Shown here one piece after another: positions 23,234 through 35,058 of a DNA stretch of 64,000 nucleotides. The notes under the pieces are model-generated. The model searched no databases, was not told where the DNA came from, and saw only the letters and a program-made list of their open reading frames with translations. The stretch is from assembly GCA_949775045.1 (NCBI GenBank), contig OX459100.1:1026501-1090500 (forward strand), in the 5' to 3' direction. The translations under genes and the position numbers were made by a program. Position 1 is the stretch's first letter. Each line of letters starts with the position of its first letter. Origin of the DNA: Metridium senile (Eukaryota > Cnidaria > Anthozoa > Actiniaria > Metridiidae).

Positions 23234-26200
23234 TTACATCAACACACAGCATGTCTTTTTTTCTTGTTGTTTGTCGTCCTTGACTTGTACATTGTTGACA
23301 ACTGCAAGGGCTTCGCTGCTGCTTCTTCGTCTATAGCTCTCGCGAGGATGTTCTTGTTTGTTGGGTTTTTGCTCTCTGAATTGTGGTGGGTTTTGTGTTT
23401 GTTTGGGATGTGATGAATTATTTAGTTGTTGATTCGATGGTTGTTTAGGCTGTTGTTGTGGTTGTGTTGGTTTAGTGGTATTGTTTTGTAATGGGCTAGC
23501 TGGTTGTTGTTTAGGTTGTTGCTCTTGTTGTTTAGGTTGTTGTTGTTTAGGTTGTGGTTGTGTTGGTTTAGTGGTGTTGTTCTGTATTGGGCTAGCTGGT
23601 TGTTGTTTAGGTTGCTGCTGTTGTTGTTGTTTAGGTTGTTGCTGCTGTTGTTGTTTAGGTTGTGGTTGTTGTTTAGGTTGTAGTTGTGTTGGTTTAGTGG
23701 TATTGTTCTGCAATGGGCTGGCTGGTTGTCTGTTGTGTTCTTTTTGGTTAGTTTGTTGTTTGTTGTTCTGTGTTGTATTAGTTTGTTGAGGTTGTTGTTG
23801 GTGTTTTGTTGTGGGACTTGCAGCGGGCTCAAGCTTCACGTCTGTCGGAGCGACTGTCTTGCTTGGTGATGCTGTGGAACCAAGACCTGTACGTTAGTAT
23901 CACATATATGTTATTAAAAAAAGGTAGACGGAGTGAGCGGCGAACGGTGATTGCACGACCGAAATGCATTGTGGTTACGAATACAACATATAGCCTAGTA
24001 TTCTTCTCGGTTACTAATCACAGTTTCATCAATTGTAAGCTTTTTTTCATATATGTTACTTGTCTTGCGCAGTAACTTCGTTTTTTGACCCAAGGGAGGC
24101 ATAGATAATCATGATCAAAGACCCACAATTCCTTTCGGTCGTGCGCTCACTGTTCATTCCTTCGACCTTTTTTGAAATAAGTGTATATGTTATTGAAAGC
24201 AAAAGAAAGCGTTATAGTTTAGTACAGAACATTTTATAAAACAACCTCGATAACAACCACTATGAACCGTTGCAATTTGACGCCAACTTGTCGTGATCTA
24301 AAGTATACCCCCACGCAGTCGCAGGCCAACACAAACATCATTATCAATTACGTCATACACATACCTAGTCGCCCAGTAGATACCACATCCATAATGTTCT
24401 CTCTTGAAGCACGTGATCTCTTACTAAAAGAGTCGGGGTACCCGGATGTATCAGCAGGCTCATGACTTCGACTGAGACTACCAGATGACCTCGTGACGGG
24501 AGGGGGTGGAGCGTGACGTGCTTTACTTGACTTAGGGGGTCCACCATGATCGCTATCATTCATACTAGGGGTTTTATTAAGGCTCGATTCGCCTCCTCGT
24601 CCCACTTGCGTGAAGTTCACGGATGTATTTTGTCCCGGCATTCTGTTCGTTCGTGCTGATATGTTCAGGTCACTAGATGACTTCGCCCCAAGGTTGTTGC
24701 CAACAGACAACGCCCCTGATGGTCGAGAAGTTGACGCATCACGTGGTAAAGTCGAAGGCTTATTTACCATAGTAACGTCAGGTTGGCCTGGTGGACGTGT
24801 TGGTACGTGGTTGTCATGGATACGCTGCGTTCCTATAGTAACGTCAGGTTCTTGTTGTCTTGTACGGTTGCTAGGGTGTTTATCATAAGGCAGTTTAGCT
24901 ATTACATCTTTTGTTTCCAGTGTAATATCGGGTTTTGCTTCTTTTGGTGGCATTTCGCCCTTCTTCTCCTCGCCAGCCATTGTACGCGTTTTCACGGTGA
25001 TCTTCAAAGATGGCCTTTTCTCGACAACTGTTGTTTTCTCCTGTGTGTTATCTCCACTATCCCTCGGTGTAGGGTCGTTATGCTGTTTTACTCTAGCAAT
25101 ACTAGAACTTTGTGTACTGTCTACGTTCTCCTTCTCATTAATCTCAATATCGACCTTTTGTCTTCCTCTATTTAAGCTTGAACTCTTGTTCACTTTAGGA
25201 CTAACAGCTTCTCTCTGTCTGTCTTCCATGTCGTTCTGTCTTCTTCTATTCAAACTTGACGTCCTCGCGTCTCTCTCTGTAGTTTCATCATCCTTTTTCT
25301 GTCTTCCTCTACTTAAACTTAAAGTCTTAATTGGTGAAGGGTCGATATTTTCTTTTTCCTTGCCTCTAGTGAGAATTGAAGGTTCTTCTTGTCGTGTTGT
25401 GTTTGTTGTGATCGTGTTCGATGTTGGTTCCCCTTCCGTTGCTGCTGGTGTTGTATCCATTGGCTTTGTCTCACTTTTCTTTAGCTCGGTTCCTTTCTGA
25501 AAGTACATTAACGTGCGAAAGTTAGTACGCAGTAAGTATACAAGTTAGTCAATAGTTAGAGTGAATTGAAATGCGTTCGGTTTATAAGTGAAATATAGAA
25601 ACATGAGAAGAATATCATATGCCCTTGGCGGGACTCGAACCGACGGTTTCGGCTTTCTAGTCCGACGTGTTACCAATACACCACAAGGACCAACTACGCT
25701 GGATACGCAGCCGGACAATGTAGTATAGGGCAACTATGGAAGTCACAGTGCGATATTAATTTATAAGGGTAATATGAACACCGTAAATGGAAACGCAGAA
25801 ACTTCATTTCTGGTACATTTGCTGCCCTGGGTAACTATTATTTTCTATTTTTCTATTTGCTTGCTTGAGCGTTTGTAAGTCTGACGGTTTGTGAAGCACA
25901 AAAAATAATCAAAGAAATGTGTGTCACTTACTGGTAGTAGGAAAGCCAGCTGCGGGTGGACGCGTAGAATAGCTTCAGCTTTGGCTTCGTTCTGTGATAT
26001 TGTAATCTTGTCTTTTAGACTTGTTCGTTTGACAGATAAACTGAAAAATAAAATCATTACTGTTATTAAGTATTTTTATAAAGGGCTTTGAATATATGAA
26101 AGTAATGGTAGAGGGTGTGACAGTGAAGTACCCCTCCCCTCCCCTATAAGCACAGAACCACTACAACACATGTATGTGTAAATGCACCTAAAGGAAACCT

Positions 26201-29200
26201 GTACTATACACTATAACGCATTTGGGTATCAAATAATATTTTTATCTTTATCAAAAAAAAAACATCAAAAGATTATCGGATAAACAAATATTATAGTACT
26301 GTTGTATGCATTATTGTTGAAATGTTTTTTTTAAAAAGAAACCAACAAAAGATTATTATGGGTTCAACGATAATTATTGTACTAAATGTATACATTATTG
26401 TTGAAAAGTTTCTTTTAAAACGAAACCAACAAAAGATTATTATGAGGTGAACGATAATTATTGTACTAAATGTATGCATTAATGTTGAAAAGTTTTTTTT
26501 TAAAAGAAACCAACAAAAGATTATTATGGGTTCAACGATAATTATTGTACAAATGTATGCATTATTGTTGAAAAGTTTCTTTCAGTACAGTGGAACCCTG
26601 CCTAACGGCCACCCGCTTAATACAGTCACTCTGTTATTGCGGCCAGTTTTTTTAGGTCCCGATGAAATGCATGTCCATACATTTTCTATAAAATTTACCC
26701 GCTTAATACGGCAACCCCGTTAATACGACCACTTTTGGCTGTCCCTTCAGTGGCCGGATTAATGAGGTTCCACTGTACTCTATCTGGGGTAAAATGTAAA
26801 TATTGTAAATAATGAAAGCTAAACACAATAATATATCCAGCAGCACCAGTACGGCAAATATATGACCAAACCCCACCCCACCCACCCCCATGTATATGAT
26901 CAACCCAACCCAATCCCCCACCCTACCCACCCCTGGGATAGTCTACTGCATCACCTACTCGTCAAAAGTAGTACTTACGATCTAGAGTTACTTCGCTTTC
27001 TCTTGGATGATTTGGCTTTATTCGTTTTGACTTTTTTCTTGAGATCGACTAGAAACTGCTGCAGTTCTGGGTCTTCACAGAGTGCTACAAACACATTTCA
27101 ATCAACACATCTTTATCATAATATACAGACTAGTGGGTTTAGTACAGTGAAGGGGCAGTATTACAAGACAGTTTTGCCAAACTGCAGAAATCACCATCAA
27201 TCATTGTAAAGTGATTTCCTACGCTTCTCTCATGTTTTCTCAACATAACGCATGTTTAGATCAGACTATCAAACACATAAAACCTTTTTGTATTCTTTGA
27301 ATATATGCACCACATTACATGGTAGGGATATTAAAGACCATTGATCACTTACCAGCATGCTTTGCATTGTTGAATTTGATTTGAGTGTTGTAATTCATTT
27401 GCTGTCAGTCGGACTTGAATGAAATGCCCATTCACATCATAAAATATATCAAAATGTTTGAATGTGCAATTTCCATTGATTTTCAATTCAGTGTTTTGAG
27501 CAGTGCATGCTGGTAAGTGACCATGGATCTTGAATACAAGCAAGTACAAACAACTTCACACGTCCAACAACACTATCAATGTCATCATGAACCACTGGCG
27601 GTAAATGAGATGACAGTTAACCCAATAGTGCATGTTCTATATTGACAATCACTTATCCTAGTATTGTTTTCAAATGACAGGATTATAACATCATAACATC
27701 ATAACAGGGATCAGCGTTATTTTGGGATCAGGGAACAGAATTTTTGCTTTACGATCGGGATCACAGTCACTGGGATCGGGATCATGAAAAAATATCCGAA
27801 TCAGGGATCAAAACGGGGATCAAGGATCAAAAATTTGGAAAAAAATGGGCTCAGGATTCAAAAATTCTGAAATGATCCAGGATCAATAAAAGGTTCACAA
27901 TATATCATGTTACAAGCCTGAAATGACTTACTTAGTGGTGTGTCTCCTGTGTGTGTTTTAGCATCCAAATCAGCACCATTTTCAACCAGCATTTCAACTG
28001 TTGTTTCCTGTCAAGTGAGATATAATGTAGTGAGCATTTACCCATAACTATAAAACTCATGAATAATTTTTAAGTACTAAATACAATATTCGTGTCCGAT
28101 CTGTATGAGATATACAGTGGCGAGTCCAAGATGAGCCACTGTAAATCTCATTCAGATCGGACACAAATATTGTATAGTACTTATGAAACTCCAACATTTT
28201 TAATATTTTACTAAAATTGACAAGATAAAAGCAAGTCTGGCCGAGAAAATTCAAGTTAAAACTTATGCAAATCAGGATGAATCTGTATCGGATATACAAC
28301 CTCCGTCACATGAATTCTTTTGCCAATTGCTCATTAATTATTCATGAATTTTATAATGAGAAATTTACAAAAGAAATCATGACCATGACAAGTGTTTTAT
28401 GCACTGATACAACACCATTGTATATCCTGATTTCCATAAGCTTTAACTTGACATGTCTTAGCGAGATTTACTTAAATCTTGAAAACTTAGGACAATTTTA
28501 AAGAACTAATCTAGAGGTTTTTTAAGTTGTTTACAACATTCACATTGTCTTGTATCGACTATACAACCACCCACCTTTGGCTTATGATTGTGTATGCTGA
28601 TACAACACAGCCGCTCATATATTATAAAATTATAAAATTCATGAATAATTAATGAGATATTGACAAAAGAATTCACGTCTGTGACGAAGGTTGTAAATCC
28701 GATACAGATTAGTCCTGATTTACATGTTTTAACTTGAATTTTCTTGACCAGATTTACTTTTATCTTGACAATTTTATTAAAATATTAAAGAACTTATGTT
28801 GGAGTTTCATAAGTACTATACAATATTTGTGTCCGATCTGTATGAGATATACTTATCCCATACAGACCGCCCAGTCATATTGTATATATTACATAATAGT
28901 TGTGTTTGATGATGACTTACATTGCCCCATACTGCAGCTCCATGTATTGGCTGCCAGCCATCTTTATCAGCAATGTCGATAGCTACTCCTTGTTCCAGGA
29001 GGAATTCTAGTACTTCTTCATAGGCATTGGCTGCGGCAGTGTGGACCTGATTGACAATAATAATGTTATAATAGAATTATATTTGTGATCATTATGATGA
29101 TGAATATTGTGATGATGATGTGGTATATTACAATGATGGTAAGTGGTAGTGGTTGTGGTCATGATGATCATTGGTGATAGAGCAGATTTCGTATGACTAT

Positions 29201-32200
29201 AAATAGCTCAAGGCACAATTGCGGTCAAGGCACAGCAATGTACATCAAAATTCTAGAAACATCATGGTCCTAGCAAGGCATACACACGGCACTGAACTTT
29301 TCACAGTCATAGGATATCTGTTCTAATAACGATAATGATGATGACAATTATCCTTATTATGATGATACTTACAATGATCAATATAATGGTGATAATGAAA
29401 ATGATGATGATAACAATGTTGCTTATAAAGACGATTATAGATGATTAAAATGATAATCATGATTGTAATGATAATAATAAAAGTCATTATGATGATATAG
29501 TTATACAAACGGAAAGTAGCGAGTAAACTAGTATAGGCTGCATCGGTGTTTGATATAAGGTAATATAATGAAATTGGTAACACTGTAAAAAATGTTAATA
29601 AAGTTAAGCCAACATTTTTTATGGTGTTACAAATTTCATTATATTACATATATACAGTTCATCCATCTGACTGTCCATAGTGTCCCTCTGCTTACCACTG
29701 TTGCGCCTTGTTCATTCGACATGTCTAAATCAAAATCATCATCCTCTTCAAGTTTCTGCTTCAAGTCTGACAGCATCCTTTGTTCCTGTAAATCTTTCAA
29801 TTCATTCAGCTTTTCTTCTGTATATCCTAAACAAACAAGGGTAAAAGGTCTTTAGAAGAGCTGCTATGATTGGATGATCTCAGTAATAAAGTATTAGTTT
29901 TCTTTATTCTTCTTGTTATGTAAAGCAAGGCTGTATACAATACCTTGCTCTTCCATCTCAGCCTGTAGTATCTCTTTTAGTTCTTCATTCTCATCGTCAA
30001 CCAGGTCTATCGCCATGTTACCATCAGCATTTAAAGCTACAATATTGGAGCCTTGGTCAAGTAGATATTCTACAATATCATCATTACCGCATGCTGATGC
30101 GGCATGGAGTGGAGTCCATAGTTCCCTATCAACACTGTCTAGTTGAGCACCTTTGTCAAGTAAGACATCAATGATCTCTTCACAACCATCAATACATGCC
30201 TGGAGTAAGAACAGAGTTGTATTTTATTAATACTACTTTATGGTAATTGTCATGATCATCCATGTGATTATCAACATCCTATTTTAATATCATCACCATC
30301 AACATATCAGTATTCATTATCATATTCTTCATAATCATTATCATTATCATCATAATCATTATACTATCTTATATCCCAACAATATATTTTCTCGCGCAGT
30401 CATTGGTCAAAAGGGATCACGTGGTACATTCTCGTCGGACGGGTATCAGTCAATATCCCTCGTCCAAAGTTGATATTTGTCCGCTTAATTTTGTTTTTGA
30501 CAAAAAAGAGCCATGGAAAATAACCAAAACCGTTTTATCAAGACCTCTGATAATGAGATTAAAAGACTAGTCCAAGAAGCGACACCTGGCAATACAAAAA
30601 AGTTGACTAAGTACGCTGTGAACGTATTTTACGGTAAGAAAATTTCTGTCAATGTTACTAAAATGCCGGTTTGTTTACAAATTCAAACTTTTTACTCGCT
30701 AGTCTTAAGAGGCTAGTTCATAGAATGTGAAACAAAATTACTCTAATTTACAAAAATTACCTTAATAAATTAGTTTTCATTCATCTAAATGACTGTTTTT
30801 GGTCTTAGCTTGGTGTAAGGAGAGAAATGTCTCAACTTTAATGGCTTTCCTTCGCCAACCAAACAAGATAAAGTCGTTGGGATATAAAATAAATAAACCC
30901 CTTCTGGCTTACTGGAATATCGGCTTATAATGTCCTCGGATGAGAAATGTTCCTCAAAATATCACATTTGCCCTCGAAGCTTCGCTTCTCGGCTATTTTT
31001 TGGACCATTTCTCATCCGAGGACATTATCCGCCGATATCCCAGCCGCCAGAAGGGGTTTATTTACTAAATATCATCTTCATCATTATTATCATCATAATT
31101 ATAGTGCTAATCATCATCATCATTTCCAACCTTATCATCATTGTTTTCATTATTATCATTATCATTTATAGGAGCAAGGACGGCGCAGTTGGTAAGTGCG
31201 TGGCATTCTGTGTGAGAGGTCCCAAGTTCGATTCCCAGCGACCTCGCATCCTTGTTTCGACTTCTCTCCTTTCTGTGTAGCTTTAAGTAGTTTTAAATAC
31301 CAGTAAAACGGAGCACTGATGGAGAGAGGGGAGTAAAATGTGTGCAGTTGGTTTATCAGTATATGACTGTCTATCAGTATATGACTGTCACGAGTTACCT
31401 ACGTTAAATAAGGTTACTTTACTTTATCATTCACAGATGGGCCTGGGTCCTATGCTGTTGCTCCTACCCAGGGTCGTAGCACGGGGAGGGGCAGGGGGGG
31501 GGGGGGGGGGAGGCATTGCCCACCCAATAATTTTGAAAACCATGATTTGAGTGTATTGAATGGTAGTTATTTTCAGGGCTATTTTCAAAAATCAATGGGT
31601 GAACCAGCCACCCCCCCCCCCCCCCACCCCCACCCATAGCTACCCAAATATTGTAGAACCTAGGCTAAATCTAAATTATCATTACCTTCATTAAATAATC
31701 ACAACAGACAAAACAAAAAAATTAAAATTAAAATTGTAGAAGTTTTGCGCCTTTAAAAAAAGGGTTGCATAGAATATGGTCACTGTGGTTTTTCTTGTTA
31801 TGTCTTTGACAAATAATATACTGATGACCCATGTCTATTTTTTAATAGTAATCTAAAAAATTGAATTAAGAATGAATAGCATAATTGAATGTGGAAAGAT
31901 ACATGTTAGTTCTAAAGGAAACCATTTCAATGCCAAGTCTTGATATCATTGTTGATTCATTATCAAGAAAACCATTCAAGTGTCAACATAAAGCAACTCA
32001 ATGTTGGTGAAAATATATTTCAAAATACAAAAGTTATGATTTTTTTGAAAGAAAGTAACAAATATATGCATTTAGAAACTTTTCACTAAACAAACAGCTG
32101 TCTCCTACAAAGTTCGTTCGTGTATAAAGTGTTTTTCAAAGGTATATGTTGCAGTATAACTGTTCAGTTGTCTGTGGTTTCAATGTGGCACAGCAAGACA

Positions 32201-33153
32201 AAAGGCATGTTATAAAACAACTCCTTAACTTAAGGATCCTTATCAGTAGACTATCTAGGTTATTTGCAAACATATAGGAATGTAATGTCATGAATATATA
32301 ACGGTTTGTAATTCAATTAACAAATCAATTTGTTTGGGAAATTAGGAAATCCGTGAATTTGATCGAATTTCCTTCAAAACATTTCAAAAACAAACAATTG
32401 TATTGAGATTTTGTAATTTCTTACAATGATTACTAATTTAAAAATTCCCTGTGGATAGATCTTGAATAAATAATATCATAATGTTTTGCCAGACGGTTTA
32501 GTTTGTTAATATATGTAGTCAAAGAATTTTCTAGAACTATTAAAAAGGCAAAATTTGAAGTCATAAATAATGATAGACTAAACTTTAGAACTTAAACCAA
32601 ATCTACACCAGTTAAATTACAGAGCAGTGTGTAGTGAAAGATTAGATCCTGTTAGACATCCTAACAGAGGTTAAACTAGATTTCATACAGTCGCCATTAA
32701 AATTGATCAAACTTTTCATAAACTATTAAAACTTACTTGGTGCAGCGCTGTCAGCCCATCATCATTACTTATATTAGGATCAACGCCATTTTCAAGCATT
32801 GTTTTCACTAGAAAAATAAATTACACAAGCAATATTAATACTGGATAAAATTATCAATTCAAAAACTAGTCATGCTGAAGAATGTGAGCGTAATTTGTTG
32901 GTAAACACTCAAAGGTACCTTCATCTACGTCTCCTCTTGTGGCAGCATCAAGAAGCATAAATTGTGGTTCAAACGTCAGTGGTTTGCTAGAACATTTCTT
33001 TTTTCTCGGCGGTGGACCGTTGTCTGAATCCTTTTCTCTTTCCCATCTTTTAAGCTGCTGTTTTCGTCGTTTTTTAGCATACTCAAGACGCTCTTGAACA
33101 GTGAGTTTCTCAACTTTCGGTATCTCCGCTACCAACTCGAGATGTTCCGCCAT
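23234..33153 (-). CDS. PPP1R16: Protein phosphatase 1 regulatory subunit 16 (MYPT3/TIMAP type), 964 aa
   Basis: This targets PP1 catalytic subunit to membranes. Exons in coding order are 33153-32919, 32807-32737, 30199-29944, 29826-29696, 29046-28921, 28007-27932, 27084-26979, 26040-25932, 25496-24365 and 23886-23234, all phases agreeing. The start MAEHLELVAEIP and the ERLEYAKKRRKQQLKRW helix match vertebrate PPP1R16A/B. KPLTF (57-61) stands where the PP1-docking RVxF-type motif sits, with Leu for Val. Ankyrin repeats follow (GLTALHQACIDGC, LWTPLHAASACGN, HTAAANAYEEVLEFLLEQG, GWQPIHGAAVWGN). The long C-terminal half is disordered: Arg/Ser/Thr-rich, then a QPKQQQ-rich tract unlike the vertebrate proteins. 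The protein ends CVLM, a prenylation CaaX box, as in TIMAP. The assignment to one vertebrate paralogue is not possible. Confidence 0.9.
23480..23800 (-). repeat. QPKQQ-coding low-complexity tract
   Basis: This lies in the last PPP1R16 exon. Repeats of QPKQQQ and PxQNNTTKPTQPQ occur three to four times at roughly 100-bp spacing, an expanded coding minisatellite. Confidence 0.85.
23915..24174. mobile_element. TIR element, PPP1R16 intron 9
   Basis: Imperfect ~55-bp inverted ends share AAAAAAGGTNGA...GCACGACCGAAA...TTGTGG. The same motif recurs at 57445-57810, so this is an interspersed family. Confidence 0.65.
25621..25690 (-). tRNA. tRNA-like gene, class I cloverleaf, anticodon AGA
   Basis: The minus strand folds into a full 70-nt cloverleaf. 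Acceptor GTCCTTG/CAAGGGC has one G-U pair. The D stem is GTGT/ACAC with loop ATTGGTA. The anticodon stem is TCGGA/GCCGA with loop CTAGAAA. The variable loop is 4 nt. The T stem is GTCGG/CCCGC with loop TTCGAGT. The anticodon would be AGA (Ser), yet serine tRNAs have a long variable arm, and there are mismatches in the anticodon and T stems. It is therefore probably a decayed or repurposed tRNA. It lies in PPP1R16 intron 8. Confidence 0.55.
26255..26580. repeat. ~84-bp tandem repeat, four units
   Basis: CAACAAAAGATTATTATG or a variant recurs at 26263, 26343, 26427 and 26511. Each is followed by GGTTCAACGATAATTATTGTA and GCATTATTGTTGAAAAGTTT. It lies in PPP1R16 intron 7 and abuts the element at 26586. 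Confidence 0.9.
26586..26777. mobile_element. Pogo/Tigger-like MITE, copy 1
   Basis: Ends are TACAGTGGAACCC and GGTTCCACTGTA. The interior has GGCCAGTTTTTTTAGGTCCCG and CCCGCTTAATACGGCAAC. The CAGTGGAACC terminus with TA flanks is typical of pogo-group elements. A second, inverted copy is at 54313-54502. Confidence 0.8.
27680..27900 (+). repeat. GGGATCA-rich degenerate tandem repeat
   Basis: The words GGGATCA, AGGATCA and GATCCAGGATCA recur irregularly over about 200 bp in PPP1R16 intron 6. Confidence 0.7.
28080..28870. mobile_element. Complex fold-back element with ~200-bp inverted arms
   Basis: Left arm about 28148-28360 and right arm about 28630-28850 are imperfect inverses. They share GTCCGATCTGTATGAGATTTA, TACTTATGAAACTCCAACAT, ACAAGATAAAAG, TTCAAGTTAAAAC and CATGAATTCTTTTG. 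The left edge carries an extra short inverted repeat (28086-28112 and 28148-28175). It is a non-coding hairpin-type element in PPP1R16 intron 5. Confidence 0.75.
29060..29480 (+). repeat. (ATG)n/(GAT)n-rich tract
   Basis: Imperfect GATGATAAT repeats lie in PPP1R16 intron 4. Confidence 0.8.
29515..29645. repeat. Copy of the ACTAGCGAGTAAACTAG interspersed repeat
   Basis: AGTAGCGAGTAAACTAGTATAGGCTGC...GTGTTTGATAT is followed by GGTAATATAATGAAATT and TGTAAAAAATGTT. It is then partly inverted (AACATTTTTTATGGTGTTACAAATTTCATTATATTA). Copies are also at 22695, 55485 and 55925. Confidence 0.7.
30369..30887 (+). mobile_element. Crypton-like (KIAA1958-type) gene fragment between 12-bp inverted ends
   Basis: TTATATCCCAAC at 30369 and its inverse at 30876 frame a 519-bp segment. 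An ORF at 30513 begins MENNQNRFIKTSDNEIKRL and continues with NTKKLTKYAVNVFYG, then a GTAAGAAA donor. The NTKK-x-TKYAVNVF wording resembles the start of the core-binding domain in Crypton-derived proteins such as KIAA1958, QRICH1 and ZMYM. Nothing after the first exon is present, so this is a non-autonomous remnant in PPP1R16 intron 2. Confidence 0.5.
30891..31063. mobile_element. Hairpin MITE with ~58-bp arms
   Basis: Arms 30891-30949 and 31006-31063 are near-perfect inverses: AAATAAACCCCTTCTGGC, GATATCGGC and ATAATGTCCTCGGATGAG. It directly follows the Crypton-like segment and may belong to it. Confidence 0.75.
31171..31300 (+). mobile_element. tRNA-derived SINE
   Basis: A Pol III A box (GGCGCAGTTGGTAAGTGCG, from about 31182) and B box (AAGTTCGATTCCC, 31224-31236) have tRNA spacing. 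A non-tRNA tail CTTCTCTCCTTTCTGTGTAG follows. AAGGA before the A box pairs with TCCTT after the B box. Confidence 0.7.
31480..31632. repeat. Poly-G and poly-C runs in inverted arrangement
   Basis: GGGGAGGGGCAGGGG with a long G run is followed by a C-rich run about 110 bases later (31608-31632). A GCCCACCCA / TGGGTGAAC pair lies between them. It is a simple-sequence hairpin region in PPP1R16 intron 2. Confidence 0.7.
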
Positions 33154-33917
33154 CTTGGATTAACGATAACTTGCTTGGTTTATTAGAGTCGAGAGCCAAA
33201 CCTCTACAATTGGATCGTTTAGATATCAATGTTAAATGTGCATTTTCTTACCAAGGCACGACTATCCTTGACTAAGAATATTCAGTTATTTAGTCGGCAT
33301 GTCAACTACGAAATCCTTCCAAATCTAAATGACAACTTTACAGCAAGCCTTGTATTCCATATATGGTCAGGGCGATTCCACGGTTCTACCCTCTTCCGGT
33401 ATATTTTAGTAGAATTTTTGATCGATCACAACAGCACTATTTCTACAATAAATGTTGATTACTAAGCAGTACTTTTCTTTGAAAACATAGCCTACAAGTT
33501 TTAATGAGCATTACTTCGGTAAATATTTTCAAAAGTTAGCAAAATTCTTTATTATTATGTACACATTTTTTGAGTCACCGGAAGTGCCGGCCGTTTCAAC
33601 AACAATGCTCTTTCAAACTTTATAGTACATCACGCCACATGTCTTCTTCAAAAAACATTTATTTTTGAAATTAACATTTCATTAAAATTCAATGTTTTGA
33701 TATTATACAAAATTTACTATTTACTATAAACTATTTACTTTGAGTGTAAATTGATTGGTCGACCTTGTTCCTTGCGTTACCTGTAACGCCCTGTCACGCA
33801 TCCCGTGTCTGTCACGAATAAGCACGGATGTTTTGAAATATTAAACAGGGTTTTTGATAATTAGCCAAGAGAAATGTCCCTCTGAAGCGAGTTATTCCAT
33901 TGCCTTGCTATAGTAGA
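33154..33917. promoter_or_regulatory. Divergent promoter region, PPP1R16 / PX gene
   Basis: About 760 bases separate the two divergent start codons. I see no further exon or obvious core motif, but both promoters must be here. Confidence 0.5.
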
Positions 33918-35058
33918 ATGGATCTAAAGGAATTAGTAGAAAGTTCAGAGAACAGTCCCTTGGTATACGTGAAGACAGCTGAACTGGTAACAATCAAAGA
34001 ACGTGTACGAGACAAGAAAAAACAGTACGTGTTTGTATTTAAAGTCGACTGGTCTGATTGCTCAAACAGTGTCGTTTGGAGAAGCTACAGCGAGTTTTTC
34101 GAACTCCATTGTCGTCTATTAGATAATTTCCCTGTAGAAGCAGGCAATAAAAGCAAGCCAAGGATAATCCCACATTTGACCGGTAAGTCTTGCAACATTT
34201 ATTATGGAATTTTACATTATGCAATATTTATCAATGAGATATAATCAAAACAACAAATGATCAAATTATATTCTCTTAGCTTTACATTGATTTTCTTTGG
34301 TTGAAATACTTTAGATTTAAAATAGTGTGACTTTAAGATTGAAACTTCTAAAAAATTATCATCTTTTTGATGATCCATGGACTGTAAGTACCCATGCAAG
34401 TCCCAAGAGAGATCATGAGAGGAAAGGCTCAGGCTGTCAGCACTACTGGATGAAAGAGCTAGATTCTGCTCACGTAATAAAATTCTTATCTTAGAAATCA
34501 AAATATTACTAGCTATACACCAAATCGAAATATTTGAAATTTGAATAACAATTCTTCTTGACTGCCCAGTCTCGCATACATGTGAAAACTATTTTTTTCC
34601 AACGTGAACACGAGGCTAGACAGTCAAGAACAATAAGAGTACACCATATTTCGATTCGGTCTATAGTTAACTAATAACGACTTGTTTTGTTTTGTTTTGT
34701 TTTAGGGAGAGAAATATTTAAAAAGAGCGATCTTCAACTTGCTGAAAAGCGCAAACCCAGAATTTCTAAATACATCAAAGAGCTACTAACATTAGCAGAG
34801 CACATCTCTCAAAGTTCTCACTTAGTTACTTTCTTCCATAAAAGACGAGGCGATCCAGAGTGTTTCAATCAATTCCCAACACAGCTAAACACCAGGTTTG
34901 AATTTGATCAAATCGCTAGTGAAATGAGTATTACTGGAGATAAAGTTGAAGAGAATTCAGACAATTCTTCAATGGAAAATATTATAAATGGACAAATCAA
35001 TGAATCATATGCTAGATCTCTTAGTGTTGGGTATAAACCAGTTGAAAAAATACCTTGA
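33918..35058 (+). CDS. PX-domain protein, p47phox/NOXO1/Tks-like PX, 205 aa
   Basis: PX domains bind membrane phosphoinositides. Exons are 33918-34182 and 34706-35058, phase-matched. The PX domain covers about residues 15-140. It has YVFVFKVDWSDCS, RSYSEFFELHCRLLDNFP (the basic RxYS motif that contacts phosphoinositide), a Pro-containing loop PRIIPHLTGREIF and the end helix ISQSSHLVTFFHKR. The closest wording I recall is the PX of NADPH-oxidase organisers and SH3PXD2. No SH3 domain follows, only a short acidic tail ending KPVEKIP. An upstream ATG at 33900 would add six residues. Possible poly(A) signal at 35251-35256. It may be a stand-alone PX adaptor or a shortened paralogue. Confidence 0.82.
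34510..34672. mobile_element. Small MITE in PX-gene intron
   Basis: Ends CTATACACCAAATCGAAATAT and ATATTTCGATTCGGTCTATAG are imperfect inverses. An inner pair CTTGACTG / CAGTCAAG extends the hairpin. Confidence 0.6.

Noticed and set aside
23475..23789. Cys/Gly-rich plus-strand frame
   Set aside because: Antisense shadow of the QPKQQ tract in PPP1R16.
24997..25500. Hydrophobic plus-strand frame of 167 residues
   Set aside because: Antisense of PPP1R16 exon 9, which is phase-matched with its neighbours.
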